From Cycas panzhihuaensis (Eukaryota; Cycadophyta), in NCBI GenBank assembly GCA_023213395.1, contig CM041465.1:220603741-220667740 (forward strand): a stretch of 64,000 bases of DNA. Reading direction: 5' to 3'. Under the pieces are notes generated by a model that worked only from the letters and a program-made list of their open reading frames with translations, made no database searches and was not told the DNA's origin. Below, piece after piece: positions 1-11,511 of this stretch (its first letter is position 1; each line of letters opens with the position of its first letter). The position numbers were made by a program, and so were the translations under genes.

Positions 1-286
1 AAAAGTTCAAAAATAACTAACTTTAAAAGAAGCATGGAGTTAAGTTAGTCATAAAGAAAACTTTGTTGCCATAGTTTATGTCATTAGCAGAATGATAGGA
101 ATACAAGTCATAACATCATTCATTACATTTTATTAATCAACAATCACACATCATTTCAACAAAATGAGACCCAGTCCATTAAGTAGAATCGACATACATT
201 AATTACTACCAATAGAACCATATAACATGCATCAATTTACTAACATAATCTAAATACAACTAAGGAGGCCAAGTTTTGGTGAAATA
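1..286 (-). repeat. Start of the 3' LTR of element A (partial)
   Basis: On the minus strand the purine-rich stretch at 287-300 (GCCAAAGGGGTAAA) is followed by TATTTCACC. This resembles the PPT/LTR junctions of B (AAGGGGGGCAG then TGTTTCCC) and C (AAGGGGGTAG then TGTTTATC), with the initial TG decayed to TA as in B's 5' LTR. The LTR would run off the left end of the window, so the second copy and the length cannot be checked. The call rests on the junction alone. Confidence 0.4.
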
Positions 287-300
287 TTTACCCCTTTGGC
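287..300 (-). other. Polypurine tract of element A
   Basis: Minus-strand GCCAAAGGGGTAAA lies between the repeat-rich 3' tail and the proposed LTR start. It is similar in composition and position to the PPTs of elements B and C. It would prime plus-strand DNA synthesis. Confidence 0.4.
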
Positions 301-479
301 ACCTGAGGCTACTATTCTAAAAAGAGACCTAGGATGGTGAGAGGTGGCAATGACGTGAGTATTTGTTGCTCTAGAGAAAGTGATAGGGACTAATGAAATA
401 TATGGATGATGGGGTACTACATTTTATGGTGGAATGAAATCTACACTGGAACTTGATTCTAAAAATCTATTGGTAAAGT

Positions 480-700
480 TACTTAAAAGGACTAAGTAAT
501 CTTAACCAAAAGAGGTGTCATTTACATTCCTTGCCCAAAAGGATTAGGCATATATCGAATTACCCAAAAAGACTAGGTATCAACCACGTTACCTAAAAAG
601 GGTTGGGTATTCAACTCCATTGCCCAAAAGAACTAGGTATTTAACTCATAGATGTCACTATGTTTATCTTCTCACCTAAAAGAACTAGGTGTCTACTATC
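480..700. repeat. Minisatellite of about 30 bp in the 3' tail of element A
   Basis: At least six diverged units share the core CCCAAAAGRACTAGGTAT, spaced mostly 29-31 bp apart from about 480 to 700. Units start near 501, 530, 560, 589 and 620, and a further one lies near 668 after a spacer. The block lies between the extra RNase H and the PPT. Tandem repeats are known in that position in Tat/Ogre elements. Confidence 0.7.
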
Positions 701-716
701 ATCAAAAACTTACCTA

Positions 717-820
717 ATGCCCACAAACTAGATGGGACTTTCACCTTCAAATAAATGCTATTTATTGCCCACAAACAGGATGGGACTTCATCACCAAACA
801 TCCACAAATTGGATGGGCTT
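717..820. repeat. Short repeat with core CCACAAAYNRGATGGG, three copies
   Basis: Three copies of a block around CCACAAACTAGATGGGACTT begin near 720, 778 and 801, irregularly spaced. They follow directly on the 30-bp minisatellite and belong to the same repeat-rich tail of element A. Confidence 0.6.
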
Positions 821-837
821 ATAATATACATTTGGTT

Positions 838-1258
838 ATAGTTTATCTCTCATTAACTAAATATTAGAGGGAAGTTTTTTTAATGGAGTAAAAAGGTTAG
901 ACTGTCATAGTTTAAGCTTATTAATAGGTGACTTTTTAGAGTAAAATCTTTTTGCTAAGGCAAAAAGGATGGACTGTCATAGTTTAATCTCATTAATAAG
1001 TGACTTTTCAGAGCAAACCCATCATAGTTTAGCCTCGTTAATGGGGTGAGGGCATTTGGAGGGTGATTGTCATCTTTTAACCTCATTAAGAATCAACTTC
1101 AAAGGGATCCATGTCATAGTTTAGGCTTATTAACAGATATGGAGGTCTCGAAGAAAGGTCTTGTCATAGTTTATACTTATTAACAAGGAAATGGAAGCTC
1201 AGAGTTTGTCATCCTGTCCTAATTTAGACTCATCAATAGGTACCTAAAAGCTCAGAGT
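838..1258. repeat. Tandem repeat of about 45-65 bp with core GTCATAGTTTAAYCTCATTAA
   Basis: About eight diverged copies of a core like TCATAGTTTAATCTCATTAA occur near 841, 903, 973, 1021, 1067, 1112, 1162 and 1208. Each is followed by a short variable segment often ending near CAGAG. Two more copies lie near 3,521 and 3,565. One closely similar unit occurs in element C near 31,531. The array is an element-borne repeat of the A/C 3' region rather than an independent satellite. Confidence 0.75.
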
Positions 1259-2184
1259 GATTACTTATCTCTAAACCTTTTATCCCCCCTATTCCCATTT
1301 ATATTTGAGTATAGGATGCATTCATTAGTGTGATTTGTCCAATGAAACATGCAATGATTTTTATCATTTTTTACTTTTTTTATTCTTTTGTATTTATATA
1401 TTTTTTTAGTTTTTTTTGTAATACTATATACATGGTAGTTTATACTCATTCTAGAGTAGCATGGTTTAAGATAGACAAGGTTAGGGGAGGAATGAAAACC
1501 AGGAGATAAATAAAAGATTAAAATAGGATAAGTGAAAGGTTTACTTATTCTATTTTCATAACCTTAAAATTATCTAGAATACAAACAGTAATAAGTTTAT
1601 AAAAGCAGAAGATGGAGTAATATAAATCTCTGAAAAGGAAATCTATATAACTCACATCATACTCTTGATAGATTATATAAATATAAGATAATCTCAAACT
1701 CATATAATATATCATAAAGAAAGTAAGTCATTTAGCAAACGAAACTAATCTCTCTCAATAAATAACTAACTATTTGAGTATATTAGACTCTTCATTAGCC
1801 CCTTCCAGGGGTAAGAAGCTTTTAGGAACTTTCCCCTTGCTAAGTTCCTCTATGGGCCAAGATTCCCATATGGGTTTAGCCCTTTCATATACCTCACTTC
1901 AATCTCATACCTATCACCACAATCTCATAACTCCCTAAACCTATAGTCTTACTAAACTAATAGTTTATACTAATCATGGAGTAGTAGTTTATACTTATTT
2001 CGGAGTGGGGTGCCCCTAGTTAGAAGAAGCAAAATCAATCAATATAATCATCAAGAATTAAGGAAATAAGAGCATCAACTTCAAGATTAAAAGAATATGG
2101 TATGTACTGGATGGTTACTAAGGTAAATAGGGACAATAATGATGAGGCCTAATGATGCAAAGAAAGGAGTTGTGGAGAGTGGAC
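1259..2184. other. Noncoding 3' region of element A
   Basis: This is AT-rich sequence between the repeat arrays and the extra RNase H. It contains no frame with recognisable protein similarity. I see no further repeat array and no LTR boundary in it. Confidence 0.6.
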
Positions 2185-2440
2185 CTAGTACATCCCAACT
2201 AATTGATAAACCACAACTTGAGAATTGCCATACAAAGTAATAGGTCCAAGGTAAAAGTTAGATACATCTAATAAGGCTCCTATAATTGTAAGGTATTTAG
2301 CTTTATTATTGGTTGCCCTAGGTATAAAGAAATCTTTGAAAAGGAGAGGACTTCCTAATTGATCATAAACCACTTAAGTAGAAGCAGACAGTCCTAGGTT
2401 TCCTCTACTAACCCCATCGGTGAAGATACTTAATGCCATG
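2185..2440 (-). pseudogene. Archaeal-type RNase H (aRNH) remnant of element A
   Basis: The minus-strand frame begins near MALSIFTDGVSRGN and continues through ATNNKAKYLTIIGALLD to NSQVVVYQLVGMY. FTDG is the first catalytic Asp block. NNKAKY stands where NNEAEY carries the catalytic Glu, so the Glu is probably lost (Lys). NSQVVV corresponds to the DSQLVV motif with Asp changed to Asn. A second RNase H of this type, in addition to the one fused to RT, is a hallmark of Tat-lineage gypsy elements. Here it lies about 1.2 kb past the end of integrase. Counterparts are in C (31,785-32,062) and B (53,905-54,190). Confidence 0.75.
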
Positions 2441-3609
2441 GGAATGAGAAGATCTAAACTAGGAGATTGTGTGATCAATGAAGCAAAGTATGGGAATCAA
2501 TCAGTAAAGAGATGGTGGTAGAAATAGATCTCTAACTATGATGAAGTAAGAAGAAGAAACCCAAGTAAGATAATTATGATCAAGGTGTTAAGTAGGGTTT
2601 GATTGTAACTGAGGCCATAGTGGACCCAAGCAGCCAGATTAGAAAATTCTAAATAACTCATCTAAATAAACCCAACCTATATATAAATAGGTGGGGACGA
2701 AGTCATCATGTGACTTGCCTTAGATTACAAGAGGATGAAAATAATAGACTTACTTTTTACTTTCTTTTAACTTTCTTTTCTTTTTTCTTCCTTTTTTTTT
2801 TGCTTCAGTTTTTTTTTTCTTCTTCTTCTTCTTCTTTTTTTCTTACTTCCACTTTTCATAAGACCAAGATCATAATTATCTTCTTAAGAAATTCTTCTAT
2901 TCAACACAGTATTGAGTTCTCCTTTTTAATAGAATCTTAAAGGGAAAGAGACCAATCTCCTTAAGGAATGAACTACAGGAAGCAAAAAGGAAATCAAAAT
3001 CACAATGTCTCCAAGCGTGAAGGGAAAGCGGCAGAATGAGTATCTATTTCAAAGGAATAATAAAGAGAACAAGGATAATAAAAATAATCAACAATTGATG
3101 GTATATGACTAAAAAGGGAATCCCAAAGTTAACTAACTAGCAAGTAAAAGTGAGGTTTGAATTAATAAGGTAACAAGCTGACAAATAAAAGTAAACTCTC
3201 GATGAATGAGTGAATACTCAAAGTTGACAAAGGGGTGTTTCTCTTTTTGAGATGAAAGTATAATAAAGGTGGGGGCATAAGTCCTCTTTTAAGTGCAGGA
3301 CTCAAAGGAGAATAATATCCAAATGATGGTAAACTCACAACCAATGTAAGTGCTAGAAAGAGCACATGACTTACATGATTATGGGTTGGATCTATCACAA
3401 AAACACCACAATGCTTAATAAAAGGGAGAAAGTATTAGAAAGAAAGGAAGATTTTACCCATAATTTTAGCTCATAGGCAAAGATACAAGTTTTAGAGAAA
3501 TTGATCTTTTGAAAAGAAGGGGTTTGCCCATAGTTTAAACTTATTAGGTAGAGGTATTAGCTTCAGAGCTGTAGTTTATTCTCATTGCAGAGGAAGTCAC
3601 GCGCATGTT
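2441..3609. other. Spacer between integrase and aRNH of element A, with a pyrimidine tract
   Basis: There is no recognisable protein here on either strand. At 2,745-2,850 there is a long T/C-rich tract with CTT runs, which is purine-rich on the element's sense strand. Two outlying copies of the TCATAGTTTAA repeat core occur near 3,521 and 3,565. The antisense ORF found at this position in B and C is absent, and the gap of 1.2 kb is too short to hold it. Confidence 0.6.
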
Positions 3610-4900
3610 GCTAGGCATAAAATATTCTCAAATGTTGAGAACTAACAAGTCTCTTGAACTCTAATCCTTCTAATGTCAAAATCTAATAGGCTCCATTAGT
3701 TAAGTCCTCAATTACCAAGAAAGGTCCTACCCATTTGGGAGAAAACTTCCATTGCCTATCGTATAAATATTCCAATTTTAAAACCTTGTCACCCATATTA
3801 AACTTTCTAGGCCTAAGCTACCTATCATGTGTAGCTTGAACCCTAGCTTTAAATGTGACATTCTTTTGTAATGCTTACAAGTGAGTCTCATCTAACTTCT
3901 CTAGCTCCAAAAGGGAAGCTTCCCTTTAGAATTGCTCATCAGTAAATTCCTTCAATGAGATGCGTAGAGAAGGAATTTCGACCACTAATAGTAAAATAGC
4001 TTTAACACCATAAACAAGAGAGAATAGCGTCATACCCATAGTGTTTCTAATGGTAGTCCTATAGGCCCATAATGTAGAAAACAACTGAGAGTGCCAATCC
4101 CTATGAGAAGTAGCAACAGTCTTAGCCAAAATCTTAACTAAGATCTTGTTAAATGCTTCTACTTGGCCATTCGCCTAAGGATGATATGGGGTGAATATCC
4201 TATGAGTAATATGAAACTTACTACATAGTTCACTAACATAGGGATTACAAAATGAAGTTCTATTATTAGTAATGATAACATCTGATGTCCTAAATCTATA
4301 AATAATATGTTAAAATATGAAAGTAGTGATGATCTTTCCAATAGCAGAGACTAATGGGATAGCTTCACTCCAGTTCATAAAGTATTCAGTTGTAATTAGA
4401 ATGAATTTATGCCCATTTAAAGATGTTGGAAAGATATGTCTAATAAGGTTGAGGCCCCATTAGGAGAAAGGCCAAGGTGAAACTATAGATTTCATTTCTT
4501 ACGTAGGTTGACAGATTAAAGTTGCATGGGATTAACATTTTTGGCATATTTGGATGAAAGAGTGGGCATCCTTAAATAAGGTAGGCCATTAATAATCCAT
4601 ATAAAGAATGTGTTAGGCCATCGATCAACCACCAAAATGTCCACCATATATACCTTCATGAGATTTTGTCAAAGCAATTAAAGATTCATCAGGTGAAAGA
4701 CACCTGAGTAGAACTCCATCAAAAGAATGTTTGTATAAGGTGTCATCCAACAAAAGATATTATCTAGCTGTAGTGCGAATTTGTCTCCTCTTCTTTGAGG
4801 CAGCAAGAGAAGGAAAAGATTGATCATGAAGATATAATCTAATCTCTCCATACTATGGGTCATCAGAAGGAATGCCCTAGATATGGAAGATATGTTTATC
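3610..4900 (-). pseudogene. Integrase of element A
   Basis: The zinc-finger part reads GIYGGHFGG ... ICQKC near 4,560-4,690. The core contains WGLNLI, ITNN and HPQANGQVEAFNK, then MAKTVATSHRDWH, LWAYRTTIRNTMGMT and a C-terminal KWVGPFLVIEDLTNGAY near 3,650-3,760. In the DDE triad the first Asp (usual WGLDLI) is Asn at 4,448-4,450 and the second (usual TDN) is also Asn. The Glu in QVEAFNK is kept. The protein would be inactive. It joins newly made element DNA to the host genome in an intact relative. Confidence 0.85.
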
Positions 4901-5039
4901 AGGAAGGGAATTATCAATGAGTTGGCAAGAATATTTTAGAAGATGAGTGTCATCCATGATCTCTAGAATGATCATGCCTTTCTTAGACTTCCTATTGATC
5001 ACTTGTAAATCAAATTCTTGAAGTAGTAAGGACCACTTA

Positions 5040-5400
5040 CCTAGTCAACCAATAAGGTTAGGCTTAGTAAGTAAGTGCCTTATAGGATAAAATTGAATAA
5101 TAAAATGGACCTTACTCCCAAGGAGGTAGTGGTAAAGCATTTTAGTGGTAAAAATTAAGGCAAGACATTCTTTCTCAAGAAAAGGATAATGAAGCTTGGC
5201 TGCTACAAGGGTTCTACTAATAAAATATATAGCCCTTCCTTTACCAAAATCATCTTCTTGCACTAACATGCCTACTAGAAATTCCTCGGTAGCTGAAATG
5301 TATAGGATGAATGGCTTATCAAACCTTGGTGGAGCAAGAATTGGAGCAGAAACCAAGGCTTACTTCAGCCTATCAAAGGACTCTTGAACTTGGAGAGTCC
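5040..5400 (-). pseudogene. RNase H domain fused to RT, element A
   Basis: The frame shows SAPILAPPRFDKPFILYISATEEFLVGMLVQEDDFGKGRAIYF (in overlapping pieces) and then the block LEKECLALIFTTKMLYHYLLG. This is the classical gypsy RNase H (RVT_RNaseH type) that removes RNA from the RNA/DNA hybrid. The first catalytic residue of the usual LYTDAS-like motif appears altered (LYISAT). It follows RT directly, with one shared reading frame broken by stops. Confidence 0.8.
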
Positions 5401-6340
5401 ATTACAATTCAACATCTTTCTTCAATAGATTAGTGATAAGCTTAGCATCTAAGGCAAAGTGAGTGATGAAACATCTTACAAAACTAAGTCTACCTAGAAA
5501 AGACTTAATTTATTTTTGGGTATTTGGAGGAGGCCTTTGAACGATAGCCTTTATCTTCTGAGGATCAATTCTAATCCCATCTTGAGAAATAATGTTTCCC
5601 AATATTTTTCTTGACGTAATGGCAAAAACACACTTGGAAGGATTTAAGTACAAATGAAACTTTTTGCATCTTTGAAAAATGGTTCTAAGATCATGTAAAT
5701 GATCAAATCTTTTACCCAAAAGGGTGAGCGTATCATCTAAATAAATGGCAATAATATTACCAATTAGGTCATGGAAGATATAAACCATAGCCCTTTAATA
5801 TGTTGCACTAACATTCTTTAATCTAAATGCCATGAATTTATAAATAAAGGTGCCCCAAGGGGTAGTAAAAGCAGTCTTATGGTAGTCACAAGGTGTAATA
5901 AAGATCTGATTATATCCTGAAAACCCATCCATAAGAGACATTACCTCAAAACCAATTGTCTGGTCCCAAATCTACTCAATGAAGGGAATAGAAAAATTGT
6001 CTTTAGGATACACATTATTAATGTCATAAAAGTCTATACAAATCTGAATTGTACCATTCTTCTTTGATACAGGAACTATGTTAGAGACTCATTGGGAGTA
6101 ATCGATGCTCTTAATGAATCCAACTATCAATAACTTCTATACTTCTTGTTGATGGAAAGAGAGAGACATGGATGGATAGGACGTTGCTTTTGTCATTTGG
6201 GTTTTATGCCAAGAATAATGGTAATGTTATGTTCAACTATTTAGGAGTCAAGGCCTTACATGTCTTTATAGTCCCATGCAAAGACTAAGTGGAACTTACA
6301 GAAAAGATCCTTAAACTAAGTGATCTCTTGGGGATTATAA
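5401..6340 (-). pseudogene. Reverse transcriptase of element A
   Basis: Recognisable blocks in order are GYNQIFITP, HKTAFTTPWGTFIYKF, RAMVYIFHDLIGN, the catalytic IYLDD (near 5,733-5,745), LNPSKCVFAI, IKAIVQRPPPNT and SFLGRLSFVRCFI. The F/Y-x-DD motif is intact. Stops occur, for example before RAMVYIF, where Q is expected. The thumb/connection segment SFLGRL ... NLLKKDVELQW is present here but missing from element B. Confidence 0.85.
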
Positions 6341-7384
6341 CTAGCTCCCAACTTGATGATTCTAGGGGTATCTTATGTTTCTAAATCTACATCAATGGTT
6401 TGTTCCATAAGCATTGCGTTCCTTTTCTCAAAATAAGGAGGAGTAGGTTTGACTAAAGAAATAGACTCTTGGGGTTGAGAATGATCAACTATAACCTTAG
6501 AAAATCCTAACTTATAATGTCCATGAGTAAGACTAGGAGATAAACCTACCAAATGCTCCAGGATTGCTTCATCATCTCAAAATGATCGATGTAAAAGAGA
6601 TTGACAAGGCAAATGTTTTTAGATTAAGAAATAGAAGATGGAAGAGGACCAACTAAAGAGTTTAGAGTGGACATAAACTTGATAATTGATACAACTTGAG
6701 AAAAGGAGATAGGTCTATCTACGAACTCCTAAATTGAAGAAAAATCTTGGATGAACTCTTGATTATACATACCATAATCAAGATGAAATAGAGACATCAA
6801 GATAAGTGAAGATATGAGAGGGTCCACATGAGGATAGGAAAGTAATGAGAGAGTAGAAATGGAATTAACTTCTTGTACTACAATGGAGGTTCTAAATCTA
6901 GCTCGACCTATATCAAATACCCTAGTATCTTTATCATCTAATACTAGCTCTAGGTGTTGATGCAACAACATCTTCTTCTTATACCTATTTAACCATGTCT
7001 TAAAGAAAGGGGAATGGGAGAAAGATGGAGAAGCAGTAACACGTGAGTCATGTTCAATGATACTTGAAGAAGTAGTTGCTAAGTGAGTAGTCATAGAAGG
7101 AACTACTAAATTTACCCCTAGGGGTAAGAATAAAACCTATGAGAAACAAGTGTGAATAGGATTTGTATCAACAAGGTCACTTCAGGATGGTCCTTGATAA
7201 GGTATGATAGAATGAGAAGCCATTTCTTCTTCTAAAATAGAAGAAGAAGGAACTAAAAGGGGATCAGTTGAATTTAAAGGAACTAGAATGGATAAGGAAC
7301 CTGATGATAGAGGGACAACCTCAACTAAATCCACATCCTTCACTTCTGGGTGAGTTGAAGGAGCTTCAATAGTAAAGTATTGTC
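6341..7384 (-). pseudogene. Protease-RT linker of element A
   Basis: This is a weakly conserved stretch between the protease and RT. It includes an open stretch at 6,729-7,094 on the minus strand that is rich in Ser, Thr and Leu and has no domain I recognise. Its place in the polyprotein and its strand fit a pol linker. I cannot assign it a separate function. Confidence 0.5.
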
Positions 7385-8278
7385 TTAACCAAGTGATTGA
7401 AAGAAATACTCTACAGAGTTAGAAGATTCACTAGGTTCTACAAAAGTCTCAATGAGAGGGACCGATTGTTTAATAGGTTTAGGCTTCTGTTTGATGATCT
7501 TGACTTCTCCCTTATGGATGAACCTAAGTTCACCAAAAAGGGATGAACACACTGCTACCATTTGGGTGATCAATGATCTACCCAAAAGGATATTATACTC
7601 TAAGTCCAAGTCAATGATAGTAAGGTTAGTAAGCACTGTCGTATCTTCCAATGTGAGTGGAAGAGTAACTTGAACTAAAGGTATATTTTGATTCTTATCA
7701 TACCCTTGCTAGATCCATTCGTATGGATCAAAGATAGAAATCTCTAAATCCTTAATAAGATGAAGAGGGATTACATTGATAGATGATCCTTCGTCAATGA
7801 TAACCCACTTGATATTGATATCATCCTTGATGATCTCAATGTAAAATGGTGGAATATCATTTGATGCATGGGTGGAACAACTAGGTAGAGTAGCAAGGTC
7901 AAAGGAAAGGATAGAAGTTGGTGAAGAAGCTACTACAGGAACTCCCAATGCATCAAATAAAAGTTGACGTTGATTCAAGCAACACTTAAGCAAATCGATA
8001 ACTAATATACCTATAGGAATGGTCCTTAATTCATCTCCTAAAGAGAAAGATCCATCCTTTAAACTAGAAGGAATGGATCTAAACTTGATGGGATGGGGGG
8101 GTACTAGAGGTAAAGAGTTAGGATTCCTCACCATCTGGTCATCAGATAATTTAGATGGTCTTACACTCTTTGAAGTCTCTACCATATTTATGGTTCTCTT
8201 AGTATCACCACCTTTAGGAGGTGGATGAGGTTGATTAGTGTTTTTTCTTACTTGAACATTTGTAGGAGTGGTAGTCAT
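7385..8278 (-). pseudogene. Aspartic protease region of element A
   Basis: The core motif is VIIDEGSSINVIPLHLIKDL (near 7,720-7,810), then LEYNILLGRSLITQM and LRFIHKGEVKII. The active-site triplet, usually D-S/T/N-G, reads DEG here. LLGR matches the flap-side ILG(R)xW motif, with W replaced by S. The upstream part (to 8,278) is a basic and Pro/Ser-rich linker from gag. The enzyme cleaves the gag-pol polyprotein. The same family with DNG, NSS and DSG variants is in C, B and D. Confidence 0.8.
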
Positions 8279-10285
8279 CTTTGATGAATCAAAGATTGAA
8301 GGTTGGTCTTCATCATCTTATATCTTCTTCCCTTTTCCTTTATCTTCTTTACTGGTTTTCTCACTGTGTTGAGGCAACAGATCTTTTGGTCTTACGATGA
8401 TTTGGAAGAATGATTTACTTGAGTGTTTTTATTATGGACTATAATTTAAATAGTTCAGCACTCACTTCTATCATGTGTGTTAGTCTAATGATAGGAGCAC
8501 CACTTCATCTTTCTAAATGAAGGAGGAGGTGGGGGAAGAGCTTGCTTCTTCCTCCCCTCGGTTAATTGAATCACTTTGGTCTCTTAAGAGGATTGAGCAG
8601 GAAATGTTCTATTAATATGTAACTTAGCATTGATTACATACTTAAGTGATCTAATCGAAGAAGTAAGATGATCGTATATAGGCTTAAGATAGGTAGCCTT
8701 CATAGGATGAACTAGATCCTTAGAAGGCATAGCTTTCCCAACCTTCTTAATACTTGCTTATATTTCAAAAGTCTCTAACATCAAACAGTAGTTAACTACT
8801 TCTTCATGTATTTGAGGACCAAGTTTTAAAACTTCCAAATGTATATAGGATTTTAACGCATTGGTAATAGATCAAATAGCAAACTAGGATAAAGGTATGA
8901 ATGGCAAGCGTGAACTTGAACTTGAAATCTCCTAATAAAATCTCTTGAAGTTTCATCATTGTTTTGTTTAATTGCAAGTAAGGATTTGATGCTTGACTCA
9001 AATTGTCTCGCAACATCAAAATAGTTGATGAAAGAGTCAACTAGTTATTGGAACGAGAGAATTGAAGCTGAAGGAAGCCAATAAAACCACTTCAAAGCAT
9101 CGCCTTAAAGTAATTTTAGAAATAGACACATCATAACATAATTATATGGCATAAAATCCATGCAGGCAAGTGCAAATACCTATATATGGGAGGTAGGGTC
9201 TTCAGATGAATCACTAGAAAACTTAGGTAATTAAGGAAGGGATGGGGGCATAGGTGACAAATAAACCTTGCGTTGAAAAGGAGACTTCATATAGTCTAAG
9301 AAAGGTCTCCTTGGCCTCAACATAGTTGGACGTTGAGGTAAGGATGATGGATAAAGAATAAATGAATGCATAGGTTGTTGTGATTGCAGTTGTTATGAAA
9401 CATCATGAAGTGGAAGAGTAGAAGGAGGAATAAACCATGCTGCGGGATTAACCATAGAATTGGTTTGACGTATGAGGTTTTGTGGGAAACTTGAAGGGGT
9501 ACCTGAGTGGCAGAAGAAATAGGATGTGACGAGGCAATCCTAGTGGAATAAGAATGAATGGGTTGAAAACTAGGTGTAGCCATAATTGTTTGACTAGAAG
9601 TGGGTATGTGGATAGAGCTAGGAATACCATAAGCCATTGTGGTAGTATCAACTCCATGAGTAAGAGGTATAGAATAGGAAGATTGAGCCTAATCCTGCTA
9701 CCTATGAGAGGGTTGACGAGGTTAAGGATGAGTTGATTTGTAATCATCAACTTCTTTCATAAGCAAGGAATGAGGTCATGAAGCAGGTCTTGGTGAAGGA
9801 GGATGAGAGAGATGAGGGGACCGCATAGTTTTAGGTGGAGAGTCTACCTTAATCGACTCATAATCTTTACTTAAGGGATCAATCTAGACATGTTGTGGTA
9901 AAGATGACATAGTATGAGTCTCTGAGTGAAATGGATCATGATAACTAAGCATACATAGTGGGGTAGAGATCCTAGTAAGAATCATCTTAGGAAAAGATTG
10001 ATATAATCAAGTAGAAGGTGGTTCTTCCTGTGGGAAAGAAGGATCTACAAAAGAAGGATCACTAGGATAATGCAAAGGATCTAGATATCCTTGGTCCACC
10101 AGTATGTTATATAGTTGTGTTGAATCTTTAGGAGGATAAACATATGCATCATGTGCTTGAAACTCTGAGGATTCGATGTATGATAATGAAACACCCTAGC
10201 CAAGGTGCAATGGGCACATTTGAGAATCAGGTGGAAGGCCTTGAAGTCTCAATGAATGCCTAGGTATAGGTATTATAGTTTCCAT
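8279..10285 (-). pseudogene. gag of element A
   Basis: The start at 10,285 reads METIIPIPRHSLRLQG and is followed by a long Pro/Ser/His-rich N-terminal region (MAYGIPSSIHIPTSSQT and similar). The retrotransposon gag domain is near 8,770-9,240, with LVDSFINYFDVARQFE and FIRRFQ, homologous to the gag domains of B, C and D. A stop stands before LVDSF where Gln is expected. Several other frames on both strands here are open only because the sequence is low in complexity. Gag forms the virus-like particle in the cytoplasm. Confidence 0.8.
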
Positions 10286-11375
10286 AGCTTTACTTGAAGA
10301 TTAATGGTGGCTCCCAAAGTTAATTATTTTTGAGATGATGATTGATTTATTATTGATGTGTAATGAATAGATGCCAAAACTGCTAAAGTATGTAAGTGAG
10401 AAAACACATAAAGGGAAAAGAGAAGGAAGAACAAAATCTTATTTGCAAGAGCTAAGTACATGTTTTATAATCTATTTTTGTATATCACACTCAATTACAT
10501 TGTTCTAACTCATATACAAGAGGTCAAAGTATACTACTATTGTGTAAGTAATTTAAAAGATGATGAACCATGTATCTAAAATAATTACCATCGGTTACCT
10601 ATATGTTTCAATAGATGGTTATTATTTTATATAGACTTAGAATCAATTTATTTATTTGTTGATTTGATGATTGAGTTGACAATTGTTGATGAAAGTAGCT
10701 ATGTAGGTGAAGATATAAAGAGGTTCAAGAAACACATCATATATATTAATATTGATAAATAAATGCTAGCTTAAATTTATAGGTTAGTTGTTCATAATCA
10801 GTCATTGATGTATATAGATGACTATATTTTATTATATACTAGTTGATATAAGTTAATGGTTATATAGGTGTATATATTAATGCTTGCAAGAGACGAGCAT
10901 ATTAGATGATGGACATATATAGATCATAGGTTACATGTGATATAACATACAAATGTAAATACAGGTTATAGGATCCAACATATAGGTTGAAGACCAAGGG
11001 ATGAAGACATGAAGATTGAAGACCAAGATTTAGAGACATTAAACATTAAGAGGAAATATTAGAATATGTTAGTTATCATATATATAATGTTTAATATTAG
11101 GTGATATGACACATATCACCTATACAATCTCACCGATCACACATATTGAGATATGTGAGATGTATATATATTTATGTAATCATACTATTAGATGATATAA
11201 AGGGTCAAAAGATATTATAGGCTACTCACAAGGTGAACATTACTATAAATATATACATATACCACTTCAAAACTTGATAAAGGTCAAAGGTCACTGACCA
11301 AGAGATGTATTCATTATAATCATAAGAGGAGTTCTAACTCCACCTTCTCCCATGTTTTCTCCTATGCTAAATTTT

Positions 11376-11434
<59 letters not shown>

Positions 11435-11506
11435 ATCTCTCTTATGGTGATTTCTTATTATATATTGATGTTTATTTTATCTATTTATAACTTGACTTGT
11501 ATATAT
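10286..11506. other. AT-rich noncoding segment between element A gag and element B
   Basis: No coding frame or boundary could be fixed. It may be the leader or 5' LTR of A on the minus strand. The minus-strand string TTTGGGAGCCACC at about 10,307-10,319 lies where a PBS would be expected, but I could not match it to a tRNA with confidence. No clear similarity to the A LTR fragment at 1-286 was seen by eye. A (TA)n run lies at 11,379-11,431. Confidence 0.5.
11379..11431. repeat. (TA)n microsatellite
   Basis: This is an uninterrupted TA dinucleotide run of about 53 bp, close to the left end of element B. Confidence 0.95.
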
Positions 11507-11511
11507 ATACT
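11507..11511. repeat. Left target-site duplication of element B (ATACT)
   Basis: ATACT directly precedes the left LTR of B and is repeated exactly at 57,552-57,556 after the right LTR. It proves the two distant LTRs belong to one insertion. Confidence 0.9.

Larger units (their letters stand above)
1..10285 (-). mobile_element. Element A: Ty3/gypsy Tat-like LTR retrotransposon, 3' LTR cut by window edge
   Basis: Reading leftwards on the minus strand, the order is gag (10,285 to about 8,300), aspartic protease (about 7,880-7,480), RT (about 6,000-5,400), RNase H (about 5,360-5,040), integrase (about 4,900-3,610), archaeal-type RNase H (about 2,440-2,185), a repeat-rich tail and a PPT/LTR start near 286. 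This order, including a second RNase H after integrase, is that of Tat/Ogre elements. The frames are broken by scattered stops but remain readable, and this is the best preserved Tat pol in the window. No antisense ORF is seen between integrase and the second RNase H, unlike elements B and C. I did not find its 5' LTR; the segment 10,286-11,506 could be its leader or an eroded LTR. Confidence 0.85.

Noticed and set aside
838-1258. Repeat array as CRISPR-like
   Set aside because: Units are diverged, spacing is irregular and the spacers are not unique. The setting is a plant retrotransposon.
10300-10325. TTTGGGAGCCACC as the PBS of element A
   Set aside because: The position fits, but I could not match it to a tRNA end with confidence and no LTR end in CA precedes it, so it is mentioned only as a possibility.
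11379-11431. (TA)n run as a replication origin or regulatory site
   Set aside because: Simple TA microsatellites occur at four or more places in the window and have no other supporting signal.
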